Shown piece by piece: positions 1 through 11,373 of a DNA stretch of 64,000 nucleotides. Origin of the DNA: Linnemannia hyalina. Taxonomy: Eukaryota; Mortierellomycota; Mortierellomycetes; Mortierellales; Mortierellaceae. The first letter of the stretch is position 1, and each line of letters begins with the position of its first letter. A program made the translations under genes and the position numbers. Location of the stretch: the NCBI GenBank assembly GCA_019671135.1, contig JAHRHY010000022.1, positions 186,001 to 250,000 of the forward strand, in the 5' to 3' direction. The notes below the pieces were generated by a model. The model saw nothing but the letters and a program-made list of their open reading frames with translations, was not told where the DNA came from and searched no databases.

Positions 1-870
1 TACACACATACACGGCACTCTGGCATATTTGTTTGCATTGTTGTTGTTGTTGCTCGTTTGTGTTGATAATGGCAACATGGACAGAGGAAAACAAGGGCGC
101 ACCTGAAGACAACAAGATCAGAGGCGTTTTTTGGTAAGGCAGGACAAGGTAGGAAGGGGTTGGTTGGGAATGCGTCTTTTTTTTTTTTTTTTGAGTATGT
201 TTGTGTATCTTTTGTGTTCGACTGCTCGAGTGTGAATGTGCTTTTCCATCTTCGAGATCAACAAAAAATAAGACGGGGAGAGAGGGAGAAGGGGTAAGCG
301 AGGGAGAGAGAGGAATAGGGCCGAGAGAGGAGAGAGGAGAGGGAAGAGGATGAAGGAGGGAAAAGAGATGACATGCGGCATGCGTCGACAACAGTAGAAC
401 GAAGAAAAGCATAAGCACAAATGAACAAACACATAAGCACATACTGTAGGAAGAAGGACGGCGAAGGCAGAGAAAAAACAAGATGGGAGAGGACGTATAA
501 CAAGCAGTAAAAGCAATCAGATTGAACACAAAAACTCTGGTTTGGCCCATGATGATGTGAGTGTGCATCGTCATTCACCCATTTCTTCCCTCTTTCTCCT
601 CCTCGCCCTTCTTTTTTTTCGTTGTTGTTATCGCCTCGTCCCTTTTGTTGTTTACACTTCTTGACGTTTTCTTCTTTTTTGTCTTTCTTTTTCTCTCTTT
701 TTCTTTTTCTTTTACTTTTTCTTTTTCTCTTTCACTCACGCTTCGCTTTCTTCTTCATAGTTTTCTTTTGCTCCCCTCTGGTTTTCTCTCTTCCCACCTT
801 TCTTTCATCCCTTTCATCCACGTTTTCAACACCCCCCTTCACCTTCCTCATACCCCCCTAATATCTAACC
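1..870. other. Intergenic: upstream region of the 871 gene
   Basis: No gene recognised. From about 570 to 850 the plus strand is almost pure pyrimidine (CTTT/TTTCTC runs), the pattern seen just before other start codons in this window, so it probably holds the promoter and 5' leader of the gene at 871. From about 270 to 360 the plus strand is purine-rich (GAGAG runs), which may be the equivalent leader of a minus-strand gene beyond the left edge. The open frames here are low-complexity translations of these tracts. Confidence 0.5.
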
Positions 871-1614
871 ATGTTTTTCAATCATCCAACAACGTTTTTC
901 CTCTCAAACCTCCGCCCCCAATCGCACTCTTCCCTTCCACAACTAGCAGCCGGAGGATCGGAAGGTGCAATCTGGTCACCCTGCCACAAGTCATCCCCTC
1001 TCCTCCCCGCACATATCATCAGCCCTCAACACTACTACCATCGCCGAAGACGACCAGCATCCTTTTCAGGCTGCTTCCTTTCCTCCCCTCCCTCTCATGC
1101 AATCGCACCTGCTGCTGTGATAGACAGGAACCAAGACCCTCTCCCTCCTGCACCTGCACCTGCACAACCCGAGAGGAACAGCTTTAATCGCAACAACAAC
1201 AATCGTCATAGATCCAATTGGCAAAGAGATGAACATACATCCTTCCCAGCAGGACTCGAGGACGTGGAAGTGCTGGAGGAGGAGGTGGTGGTGGAGAGGA
1301 GCATCGGAGGTCATAGGAGTAACCGGCGACAGAACCGCACATCGTATCAATTGGTCATGGAGCAGCTGGCTATGCTTGACGAGGTGATGGAAAGTGAGAC
1401 TGAGGGAGCGGACAGTGGGCGACTGGAGCCGGCGGTCTTTCTTTATGGGAATTCTGCCATGACTGCGGGCGGTGCAGCTGCAGGTGGAAGTGTTGATGGT
1501 CCGGAGGAGGAGGAGGAGGATCAGGCGTGGTCTGAGTTGGGATTGCAGATAGAGGAGCCTCCGTTGCCTATGCCATCATTGGTTGCTTCAAGGAGGAGGA
1601 CATGGATCAGATAG
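871..1614 (+). CDS. Hypothetical low-complexity protein, 247 aa
   Basis: I do not recognise this protein. The first half is rich in P, S and H; the second half looks more gene-like, with an N/R-rich stretch, a short helical segment around residues 160-175 (QLVMEQLAMLDEVMESE), a G/A-rich patch and an acidic E run near residue 215. No signal peptide or membrane segment is seen. The start is the first ATG after the pyrimidine-rich leader. An AATAAA at 1679-1684 lies 65 bases after the stop and fits a polyadenylation signal. The next gene begins 363 bases downstream on the same strand. The acidic, ordered C-terminal half argues for a real gene; the start and any small introns are uncertain. Confidence 0.5.
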   Translation: MFFNHPTTFFLSNLRPQSHSSLPQLAAGGSEGAIWSPCHKSSPLLPAHIISPQHYYHRRRRPASFSGCFLSSPPSHAIAPAAVIDRNQDPLPPAPAPAQPERNSFNRNNNNRHRSNWQRDEHTSFPAGLEDVEVLEEEVVVERSIGGHRSNRRQNRTSYQLVMEQLAMLDEVMESETEGADSGRLEPAVFLYGNSAMTAGGAAAGGSVDGPEEEEEDQAWSELGLQIEEPPLPMPSLVASRRRTWIR

Positions 1615-1977
1615 ACATATACCATCCATCCATCGATACCTTTTGCTAAGTAGGAGATGTCGTTCTTTCTCTCACAAAAATAAAAAAATAAAAAAAAGCT
1701 AGGGAACAGAAAAGACACGACACGACACGACTTTGGTGAGTGGTGAGTGGTGGGTGACCCTCTTTTTTTTTTTTTTTTTTTTTTTCTTTTCTTCATCTTT
1801 CTCTCCCTTTTCTACACAACCCAATCAACAAGCACTCTTCGCCATTCAGGAACTGCAGCAAGCACGAACAGGGGCTAGACAACCTACTCCTCCTCCATTC
1901 AGGCACACCTACCTTACCAACTGAATGCATTCACAAGACTCATCCCTCTTCTCCTCTACAACAACAACATCAACACA

Positions 1978-4658
1978 ATGAGGGTTACTTCCACCACCCA
2001 CTCTGCCATCACTAGCATTGCACTCGCCACACGAACGCCCTCCTTCCTCCTCCCCCGCTGCTGCCTTCTATCCTCGTTCCGCTCCCTGCCGACGTCTCAT
2101 TCTAGGCCAACTCTCACTACTTTTACATCGCACCGTACCAATATTCATACCTCCGCACATCGCTTGCAACACCCCTCTCCGAAGGATATAGGGCAATCGC
2201 TCTCAATGGCACGGACAAAGAGAGCCTCGTGTTCCACCGTCCTCAGGGACATAGCGACAATATCGCAGCGAGTCGCCTCCCTATCAATCCGAAAAGTCGC
2301 AACCCTGACCTCAACAGCCACCACCAGAACTGGAATCGAATCCACTCCCTCTTTACTCGCTGCTTCGACTACAAACATTAGAGCTACTACGACCAAACGT
2401 TCCAGTCGGCATATTGTCTCGCCAGAATCATCTGAACAATTACAACTACAGCGACAACCTGGGACGAACACTAGTATGACCCGTACCAGAGTTCCGAACA
2501 CAACAGCGACAAGGGCAGCAACCGTTCCTGTCATTACCACGGTCCGCAGGAAAAAGGTATTGCGCAATTGGGTCACAAAATCAGCGCTTCAGCCTGGGGC
2601 AGTATCAGCGCCATCGGGATCGGCAGCTGTCAGCTGTAACAACATCAGTACTACTGGCGCCATTACCGCCACCGTCATTAATAACGGCAGATACAAATCT
2701 CGAGGAAAACACGCCGGAGCACCATCAACTTCATGGACGGCATCTTCTACTTGGAGCACTGCGTTTCCACCCTACGACCCTTTCAACTTCCCGAAACCAC
2801 GCCAGGCTACTCCCGCCAAGACGACTCAGACCAGAAATCAGGACCTGGAGCCATTACCGTTCCTGGACTTTCGAACTAACGACTCCCGCGAAGTCATGTA
2901 CACCAAATGCGACATCGAAGCCGACCAATGGCTCAACTCTAACCCGTAAGGCTCTTGCTGTTTCACATCACCTTTCATGCATTTAAACCATATGGAGTAT
3001 TGTCAGCGTTCATCAAGGATGCGTTTATTGTCCATTGTAACTAATAACGTTGTTCTCTATGTGGACAGGTCGAAAATGTGGGCACTGGATGCGGAATGGA
3101 AGGCTTTTGGAGTGTTCGGGAAACAGGCCAAAATGGCGCTTATCCAGCTCGGGGATGACAGGACCGTCTACCTCTTCCATGTCATCCATATGAAGAGATT
3201 CCCTAAGGTGTTGGCCAGGATCCTGCAAGACAAGTCTATCCTCAAGGTCGGGATCAACATTCGGTAAAGGGGTGCATCATGTCTAATCATGTCAACATAT
3301 GACGAAGGATCCAATTATTATTTTTTGCACTAAACTGAAAATTGATTTCTTGCATGTGCATGGGTCAATAGGAATGACGCCACCAAGATGTTCAAGGACT
3401 GGGGTGTTGGATGTGCTAGTCTGGTTGAGTTGGGCGCTTTGAGCATTCAAGTTCAGGATGATTTGTCGACTCAGCGGAAAATTCGCAGTATGGAACGTCT
3501 TTCAAGGGAACTTGTAAGTGCAACATACATTGGCCTAACGTCAACCGATTTGCAAATGTAAAGTAATATGCCAGCTAATTAATGAAACGAACCACTGGTT
3601 CTTCAAATTGTACAAACTTGCAGTTACAACACGCAGTGGAGAAGGTACCATTGACAAGGATGGGAAACTGGGAGAGCAAGAACCTGTCAGCCAACCAACT
3701 CTCATACGCCGCGAACGATGTCTTTGTGACCTATGAGCTGGCGGAGAAAATCAAGGAGTTGCAGAAAGCGCGACCAAAACAAGATTATGTGGTCCCGTTT
3801 GCGACGGTCCATAGTCAAGGCACCACAGTAGTCACGGTCCGGGGGTCATTGCAGGAACGTGTAGACAACCCAGCAACAGCCAAGGATATCATCGTTCCTG
3901 AACCCAAACAAGCGCCGACGGGTCTAAAGACAGGAACAAATAAGACGGCAACAACAGCTTCAGCAGGTGACTCCATTGGAGCGAAGCGGTCATCAGTGGG
4001 CTACGCCAAGGTCTCGAAAATCAAAACTGGAAGATCTAGTCAAGTCACTACTAGTTGGCGGACAACCAGAGCAGTACATTCTCCGACTACGACAGCTGGT
4101 CGATCGACAAAGTCCGCCACTGCAGCAACGTCGTTTTCAAGGGCGAACACGCCATCACGCAGCACGAATGTGAACGGAGACCCTTATTTTTTCTACCCAA
4201 ATGCCAACAACAGCAGGACCGGCGATGGCGCCAAGGATGTGATTCGGGCAATCCGTCTCGGGAGCAGGAGCACTGTCACCATTATACGCCCTAGATTCCA
4301 GAAACGGTCCTTCTCTTGCTCCTCATTGACTGCGACTTCTGACAAGAAGATTGGTAGAGGAGAGGTCTTCTTTCCTAGCCGGCTGTTGCCAAAGTCGTTG
4401 GAGGGGAAGGATATTATTGAGAGGAACCAGGATGTCTGGTTAGAGGCTGGTGGGCGCGACCTTTCGGAGGAGGATGACCATGGAGGGGAAGGTGAAGAGG
4501 AGCAAGACGATTGGTATTTGAGTCAGAACCAGGCCTTGTTCGCATCTCTTGTGCCGTCTGACATTGATTCTGATGATTCTGACAAGGGTTCGGATGTGCG
4601 GTTGGAAGTGGGAGTAGATAAGGATGTCCTTGCTGCATTGTTACGAAAGAAACCTTGA
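1978..4658 (+). CDS. WRN/EXD2-type 3'-5' exonuclease (DEDDy), 779 aa, four exons
   Basis: Exons read as 1978-2945, 3069-3263, 3372-3513 and 3624-4658. All donors are GTAAG and all acceptors AG, and the joined frame is 780 codons with no internal stop. The exonuclease fold covers about residues 325-480. Motif I is LDAEW (D330, E332), motif II is GINIRND (D390), and motif III is LSYAANDVF (Y463, D467), so all five DEDDy residues are present. Members of this family remove nucleotides from 3' ends of DNA or RNA. The first 40 residues are rich in R, S and T without acidic residues, which suggests a mitochondrial presequence. A disordered S/T/R-rich tail of about 300 residues ends in an acidic stretch. 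AATAAA overlaps the stop codon (4658-4663). It could be closer to EXD2 or to a plant-type WEX protein; no helicase domain follows. It converges on the degenerate exonuclease-like gene ending at 4839. Confidence 0.88.
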
Positions 4659-4789
4659 ATAAATGCCGTTATGATTTCCCTTTTATTTTTTGTTTGTTTG
4701 CGTCCAGTATTTCTTTTTGTTGCTATGGTTGATCTGCTACGTATGATATATTTGTTTCTTGGAATGTGTGTTCTATGTGAGGGAAGAAC

Positions 4790-4806
4790 GGGGGGGGGGG
4801 GGGGGG
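4790..4806 (+). repeat. Poly-G run of 17 bases
   Basis: An uninterrupted G tract sits between the convergent stop codons of the two exonuclease-family genes. Similar runs occur at 10946-10959 (G), 28098-28109 (C), 28457-28467 (C), 28615-28627 (G) and 42858-42871 (C), all outside coding exons. Confidence 0.9.
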
Positions 4807-4838
4807 AAGGGAGATCAGGGAAAAGAAGTTTTCATTAT

Positions 4839-7800
4839 TCACTTGGCGGCGGCGTGGATCATGAATTGAGCGGTCTCCTCTCGCTCCATTCTCTGTCCGT
4901 CCCCGTCAAGAACAGCAAACATGTCCAACAGACACAGCGCGCTCATCGCTATAGACAAAAAAAAGGGGGAAGGGGTAGGCAAAAACAACAAAGTAAAAGC
5001 ATGCATTAGCGGACCAACCATGTTTTTTCCCCCTTCCTTTCCTCTCTTTTTTTTTCTTTCAAAGAAAATAGCCAAAAAAAAATTACGTACCAAGATCTTG
5101 TTGCAGACATAATGGAAGCGGCTTTACTATCCACGCATCCCAACCAAGCTTGGAAGTCCTCTTCAAGAACCGTCCCACCACCTTGAACAATAGCCCGGAA
5201 ACGTTTTTGAACTTTGGTTGGGACATTCTTGTCGGGAATATGGGCTGGCCGCCGCCGCAGTACCAGGCTGTGATCCATTTGTTGGAAGTGTTGGAGGAGT
5301 TTTGATTTGAGAGTTGTGGGTTAGGGTTGGGGACGATCCAGATGTGGTAGAGGTCGAAGAGGTTGTCGATGTGGTGTCGGTGGTCTTTGAGGAGCGGGAA
5401 GAGAGTTCTTAGGTAGGCACTTTCCTCCTTCCAGTTGTACGCTATATGAAGTAAGTAGAATAAATGGTGTTAGAAAAACAACAATCGTAGAAAGACGAGC
5501 AGAAAGGACATAGAGAGAGTGAACAACCACACGCTTTTTTTTTCTCGTCTGTGCATGACTTACCGAGCTTGCAGATGGACGGGTTGAAAAAGATCTCGCC
5601 AAGAAGTTGAGGGAATTTGTGCATCGGATCCGTCTCCCCGTCCAAGAAGACTTCCAGATCGATCACATAGACGCGCTTGTCGCTGCTGCATGCCAGCTGT
5701 AGGTACGCGCACTCTCTCTCACCTGCACCAGTACCGCCTCGCTTCATATTCCTCACCCCTTGCTGTCTCTCTTGCCGCCGCAAGAGCTGCTGTTGGTACT
5801 GTTGTAACAACTGCATTTGTTGAACCTTCTCGGGGTGGTGCCTGAAATTGGCCCAAGGTTTGGCAAGAGGCTGGATGAGGGACATACCGACGACATCAGA
5901 ATTGAAGAGGGAGTGGTAGAGTTGTTGAAGTTGGGACATTTGGTTGAGGAGGATGATGGTTGTCTCAGGGGAGGGTTTGTAGTCAAGCATTTGCATGTGG
6001 CGAGAACAGAGCAGCTGCGTCTTTGGGATAGTGATGGAGGCGGTGGTTTGGGGTCTGTGGATGAGGAGGGGCTTCTTTTGTTTGAAGGGTGAGGTCTTCG
6101 TGAATGCTGGTGTCGAAGATTGAGCGAAGGATGTCTTTGTGTGTATAGGTGAGAGTGTTGCTTGAGTGTATGTGTTTTCAAGGTCAACTGCGAATGGCAG
6201 AAGTGTGTTGTTGTGGTTCCTGTAATGGTTTTTGGTGACATCAGACACGGACACTTGAGCTATTGACGCAGAGAGGAGTGGACCTGCTGACTTGTAGAAC
6301 TCTGATGGGTGGTATGCTTCATGGTCCTTGTTTTTGTTCTCTCCATTCAACACAGTCCACTCTTTTTCATAATTCAAGCTGTATTTCTCCTTTCCTTTTG
6401 GCGATCCCTCTTCGTAGTTGAAATTCTGGTCAACACTCTGTCCCTGAACTCGAGTCAGCGGCTGCTCAAGCAAAAGTGTTGTCTTCTTTGTACCACCATC
6501 ACGACACGTTTGATCACTCTTTTCTTCATCGTGGTATTGCTCATCATCATCGTCTTCTTTGCTGGTGTGCCAAACACACTGCGCAAAGAACGCGCGCAGC
6601 TTGAATGCAGAAGCCAGGAACTCGGCTGTTGCAACTCCATCCTCGCGCATCGCAAACGTCCACACCACCAATCTTTGTAACGCGGGGTTCTGCTTCAGGA
6701 CTGGGAGAGCTGAGGGGATGAACATCCATGGCGTGAGATTGAACGCGTTCTCTGATGCATGAGTTGCCTGGAGCTTTTGTTTGTAATGGGTTTGACGATG
6801 GCTATGATGATAAGGGCTGCGGCTATTGGTGAGAAGGAGAGACATGACGGTGCAGTACTCTTGGATCAGCTGAATGCTTCCGAACCTCTTCATCGTGTTT
6901 TCGAGCCCGAAGGACATCCACAAACTGTTTGCCACCTCAAGCATGCCACACAACATTTCCAATGGGTACATTGCAGATGGTGCTGTTGATAAGGATGCTG
7001 GTGACGATGGAGAGGCCTGGGCTCTGCATTGGACGACAAGGAATGGATCCAACAGGGACGAATCAACAACCTCCCCTTCGATCCAAGCCCAGATCAGACC
7101 CGCGAATCGAGAATCAATCATTTGTAGGACTGTGCGACAAAGCTCGCGGTCACTGTTGACGAACAGATGAATAAAGTCTGGGTGACCCTTGTCGAGCAAA
7201 CGGCTTGCCAGTAGCTCTTGCGCAAATGTCAATGTCACATTGTTTTTTCCCTTGTCATTTTGCCCTTCTTTTATCTCTCTGTCTCCATTTTGTTGTTGGT
7301 TGGGATGGCGGTGATGTTGGAGATCACGGAGGCGAGACGTCATTTGGATGGCGGCATGCAAGTACTCGTGTTGGATCAAGTTGATTACGAGAAGCGATCC
7401 ATAGTCTGCGCCACTGCCCCTCTGTTGTCCATTACCATTCGTATTTTGATCACCATTTCCATTCGATTCAACATTCTCGTATTCAATTACACCTGATGTA
7501 TTGTTGTTTTTAATACCTCTCATGGGAGGCAACATGGAGAGGGAGTCGTTCAGCCCAAAGGTGTCTATGGAAAGGAAGACCTGCAGGGCACTCTTTCCCT
7601 CCAAGATTGCATCTAGGAACATCTGACGATGAGTCTGTGTGATGGGGCGAAAACGTCCTTTTTTATGGTGTAATTCATGTCCGCTCTTCTGCGCTGATTT
7701 CTGCTTGGAATCATTCAGGTTCTCCTTCTCTTTTTCCTCATCACTCTCCTCCAACGAGATCAAGTCACCACCATCACCATTGTCTATTTTCTTCTTGTCC

Positions 7801-8603
7801 GCATCACCACACGTATGTTCAATCGAACAAGCTCGCCCATTATCGTTGCTGCTTCCACTATTATTGTTATGGTCTTTGATGCCATTCTCATTCCCAATCG
7901 AGATAGCATCGTGCCAGATCCATCTGTTCCTGTAAGCATGGAACACGTCAATCACAGCCTGAGAGGCCCTCTTTTCATCTTCCTCATGCAGTTCCATCGT
8001 CTTTGTCTGTTGTGCACAACGAGTTCCAATCTCGAACAGAGTTTGGATCGTCCATTTGACTGGGTCATTATACTCACACGCCGCAAAAGCTCTTTCCAAA
8101 GATCTTTTCACTTCTTTTGTTGTGTGGGTAGTTGTAGTGATTGAGCTGCTTCTCCCTATGTTGTTGGATGATGATGTTGATGGTGGGCCAAAGCTCTTCA
8201 GTAGGTTGCGGGCCATTGCAGCGGGGGGAGTACTCCATTCTTTTTCATGGGCGACTTGGTTTTGGTTCTGGCCTTTATTTTCATTCGTCGGGAAGTGATT
8301 TGGTTTGGGGGTCGCATGCGCCATATCGCCATTTGACAGCTGCTGCTGCTGCTGCTGCTGCTGCTGTGTCCGTGCCTGAGTCTGGGTCATTGCTTGTTGA
8401 CGGAGTTTGAGTCTCCAAGTGCTGGTAAGGATCTGTTGCTGCTGTTCCTCGTTCTGGCTCGTTTCATTCTCAGCCCCACTACAACTGCCACTACTGTCAC
8501 TCACAGGCGGCGAAAGGATGGCTGACCTTTGAGGCTGTGTGTGACGATGTAGGTGATATTGCTGTCCGCTCAGGGATGATGGCTGTCTGTGCATGTATGC
8601 CAT
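4839..8603 (-). CDS. mut-7/EXD3-like protein with degenerate exonuclease domain, 1166 aa, three exons
   Basis: Exons on the minus strand read 8603-5564, 5441-5091 and 4948-4839, with donors GTAAGT and GTACGT. The joined frame is 1167 codons. The N-terminal 400 residues are Q/N-rich, with a CAG-type poly-Q near residue 85. The middle is helical and resembles the N-terminal region of mut-7-type proteins. From about residue 900 the order of elements matches the EXD3/mut-7 exonuclease fold: VVGMSLIQP, then KRVYVIDL, then FFNPSICKLAYNWKEES, then VSGLLFKVVGRFLKR, then QQDLAMSALCLLDMF. At the positions of the catalytic D-x-E there is S908-x-I910; the motif II aspartate is not preserved at its usual place; and motif III reads D and S where Y and D are expected. 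This looks like a non-catalytic relative. In animals MUT-7 acts in RNA silencing, but that role is not shown here. Family assignment is good; loss of activity is an alignment by eye. Confidence 0.8.
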
Positions 8604-8810
8604 CGTCCTCCCTTTTTTTTCTTTTTTTTCTTTTTTTTTTCTTCAGGTGCTCTCTTTTGTGAGTATGTGCTAGTCTTGTTTTTTTCTGTTATTTATTTGT
8701 ACGTTTTCTTTATTTAATCTTTCGGCCAAACAATATGTGCGCGTATGTCCTTTTTTCAGAACTGGGGATGAGGAGGGACAAGAGAGGGAAAGTGATGAAG
8801 AGAAAGAGAA

Positions 8811-8811
8811 A

Positions 8812-8871
<60 letters not shown>
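8811..8871 (+). repeat. (GT)n then (GA)n microsatellite
   Basis: About ten bases of GT alternation run directly into roughly 50 bases of GA alternation, broken once by an extra A near 8845. Confidence 0.9.
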
Positions 8872-9015
8872 AATGGTTGCAGTGATTGAAATAAAGGAAA
8901 AGTGCGCGTGAACTATGCACTGCAAGAAAAAGTAATGGAAGTGACTTTAATCGGTCAAGCTATGAAAAAGAACAAAAATCCCACAAAAGGCCTGGACTGA
9001 TCATCACAATCACGG

Positions 9016-9095
9016 ACGCGTCTTTCTCTCCATCTCCATCATCACGCGTCTTTATCTCCATCCCCATCATCACGCGTCTCTCTCTCTCTCTCTCT
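9016..9095 (+). repeat. 28-base minisatellite, about 2.5 copies, ending in a CT repeat
   Basis: The word ACGCGTCT recurs at 9016, 9044 and 9072, exactly 28 bases apart, each followed by a similar TCTCCATC-type sequence. The third copy breaks down into a (CT)n run just before the dehydrogenase stop codon. Confidence 0.8.
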
Positions 9096-9115
9096 GTCAC
9101 CTCCCACCTTTATCC

Positions 9116-10219
9116 TCAAAACTTACTACCATGCTCACCACGAGCAGCCTGCTCCGAATACGTCCACAACTTCTCCTGCAACGCAACATTCTCCGACACC
9201 GGATTCGGTCTCATCTCATTCGCGACCGGGATAAAATACCTCCCTCTCAAATCCTTCCCTTCCACCTCCGCCGCCGTCGCACAAAACAACTGTGTCAACG
9301 CGGCTTCTTTGACAGGATAACTGGTCTTCAACCACAGCCGACTGAACGCATAGAACGATCGATTGTCCTTCATCTCATCGACGGCCATATGGATCTGAGC
9401 ATCCGTACAACCTGGATGGGCAATGTTGACCCAGACCTGGTCACCTGCCAAGCGGCGAGTCAGAGCCTTTGCGAACAGGACGTTAGCGAGTTTCGATTGA
9501 CCGTAGCGGATCAAGGTCGCTTGGTTGGTGGTCGGGTTGCGGAGAAGGTCGAATGAGATTGGGTTGGAGGAGGAGGGCATCTCGTGAGCGAATGAGGCGA
9601 GGATCACAATTCTGGCCGGACCTGATTGACGAATTCGGTCGAGAAGTGTAGTCGTGAAGACAAAGTGACCCAGATGGTTGATTCCGAAATGGTTTTCGTA
9701 TCCGTCAGGCGTCAACTCAAAGGGACGGTTCTTGATCCCGCCGTTACAGACTAAAATATGGAGCGGGAGACCCTTGGTCAAGAAGGCCTCGGCTGCGGCA
9801 CGGGCCTTGTCCATCTGACCCAATTCCAGTTCCAGGAACTCGAGTTTCGGATTGAAAGTCGACGACTGGAACGGGTATGGCTGAGAATGTCCTACCGAGC
9901 CTGTCAACCCCTTCTCGGCCGCTGGAGCAGAGGAAGCAGAAGGGTAGTGCCCATTGGGATGATCGAACTGGAGCTGCAGGATGTCAGCCTGAGCCTGCTG
10001 GATTGCAGCCTCGGCACGATCGCGGGAACGACAGGCAAGGAAGACGTGAGCACCGTGGGCGGCAAGGGCGACGACAGTGGCGTAGCCGAGTCCGCCGGTT
10101 GCGCCGGTGACGATGGCGATTTTTCCGGTCAGGTCCGGGATCTGGTCGTAAGAGTACTGGTTCTCGAGGAAGAATGTCTTCCAGAATTTGGGGTTTGTGA
10201 ACACGTTGCACACTGGCAT
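9116..10219 (-). CDS. Short-chain dehydrogenase/reductase, 367 aa
   Basis: This is a classical NAD(P)-dependent SDR. The cofactor loop TGATGGLG lies at about residues 37-44, the structural NGG (NAG-type) motif follows the fourth strand, the catalytic Ser is S209 in VILASFAH, and the YGQSK motif gives Y239 and K243. The order and spacing resemble retinol-dehydrogenase/WWOX-like SDRs, which oxidise or reduce alcohols and ketones; the substrate cannot be told. About 40 extra residues rich in P, S and G (around 85-125) sit between the second strand and the aspartate loop. I start at 10219 (MPVCNVFTNPKFW) because the 44 residues encoded upstream are low-complexity H/S/Q and SDRs of this type begin close to the fold. 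The minus strand carries TTTTATAT about 150 bases upstream. The gene appears intronless. Confidence 0.9.
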   Translation of the reverse strand: MPVCNVFTNPKFWKTFFLENQYSYDQIPDLTGKIAIVTGATGGLGYATVVALAAHGAHVFLACRSRDRAEAAIQQAQADILQLQFDHPNGHYPSASSAPAAEKGLTGSVGHSQPYPFQSSTFNPKLEFLELELGQMDKARAAAEAFLTKGLPLHILVCNGGIKNRPFELTPDGYENHFGINHLGHFVFTTTLLDRIRQSGPARIVILASFAHEMPSSSNPISFDLLRNPTTNQATLIRYGQSKLANVLFAKALTRRLAGDQVWVNIAHPGCTDAQIHMAVDEMKDNRSFYAFSRLWLKTSYPVKEAALTQLFCATAAEVEGKDLRGRYFIPVANEMRPNPVSENVALQEKLWTYSEQAARGEHGSKF

Positions 10220-11373
10220 GGTTGAGGACTGGGAGGTGGAGGGATGGTGAGGAGTGGAGGAGGGGTGCTGTGAAGTGATGTGATGTAACTGTTTGTCTTT
10301 GCGATGTAGGATACTAGCTCTAGTTCTTTTTTTTTGGTTGTTGCTTTGCAATGCAGCTGTTGATGATGATATAAAAGGCTAAGTGGGCGATGGCCGTCTA
10401 TTTATCTGTGCGATCCAATATGGGGAGAAGAGTGGCCTATGCGCTCCACCGCCGAAGGGACTGCCTTTGCCTCCTCGCACGCTCGCTGGCGAGTTATGTT
10501 GTCGACTTTTGAACAAAACGCCTATGAACAGGCGAAGCAAGGCAAAGCACTCATTAGCCACCGTGGAGGAGCGGGCAGATGCCACTCGGAAGGTCGTTTG
10601 TGGTGAAAAAAGGGAAGCAATTAACTGAGCCTCACAGCCCATCCGCATGCAAATCAACTGGGCACTGTCGTCTCCCTCATTTTTCAATCTCAGCCCACCT
10701 TGGGACGCGCGTAGGGCCTTGAGCCTTGTCGTTGCCACCACAGTCAATGATCGAGAACAGCAATAAAACTCCTTCCTCTTATTGCCTCAACTAAGCCATT
10801 GTCTTTCAACTTTTTGTCGACCCTTGGCATAAAACATCTCTCTCTTTTTGTTTTCTCGGTAAACATGTCGAGGCATGACAAGAAAGAGGGAAAGCTCGAC
10901 CGAAAAGGAAATTTTCTATATGTCGTCTCTTGGTGGTACAAGGGTGGGGGGGGGGGGGGTACGAACATAGTGATACCTTCTTTTTATTTCAAGAGACGTC
11001 AAAGTGCCATGCTTACTTGACCACAGATCAGGTCGTGTGAGAGTGAGAGGGATGGAATAGCAGTCCTCTTTGTCAAAAATCGACGATGTCGTTCTTGTCT
11101 AGACCCAGCTCTTCTTCCCTCCGTGCGCGCCTGCTACTGCGCTTAATTGTTAAGAAGAGAAAAAAAAAAGGATGGGACGCAACGTCAATTGCATGTCGCA
11201 CAGAGTGAGAAAAAGGCGGGTGGCACCTATGAACCCTGCCAACAGGTGCGAGTTTTGGTAGATGTGGGCTTGTAGGAAGGAGGAGAAAGAAACTGAAAGA
11301 GGAAGGAGCATTTGAAGTAAACGTAAAGAGAAATAATAAAACACATACCCCATATTGTGGAAACGATCGTTAC
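10220..11373. other. Intergenic region, no gene recognised
   Basis: This contains the promoter side of the dehydrogenase gene (TTTTATAT on the minus strand near 10370-10377). From 10400 to 10750 it is fairly GC-rich with an open minus-strand frame of 122 codons that resembles nothing I know. A 14-base G run lies at 10946-10959. The rest shows no coding pattern. Confidence 0.4.

Larger units (their letters stand above)
8604..9115. other. Intergenic region with simple repeats
   Basis: This 512-base stretch lies between the start of the mut-7-like gene and the 3' end of the dehydrogenase gene. Next to 8603 the minus strand is purine-rich (the plus strand is TTTTTCTTTTTT), so the usual pyrimidine leader pattern is reversed here. 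It also holds a GA repeat and a 28-base minisatellite, annotated separately. No gene is recognised. Confidence 0.6.

Noticed and set aside
10370..10378. Plus-strand TATAAAAGG as promoter of a plus-strand gene at 10383
   Set aside because: It lies only about 13 bases before the first ATG and the following 81-codon frame is not gene-like; its reverse may serve the dehydrogenase gene instead.
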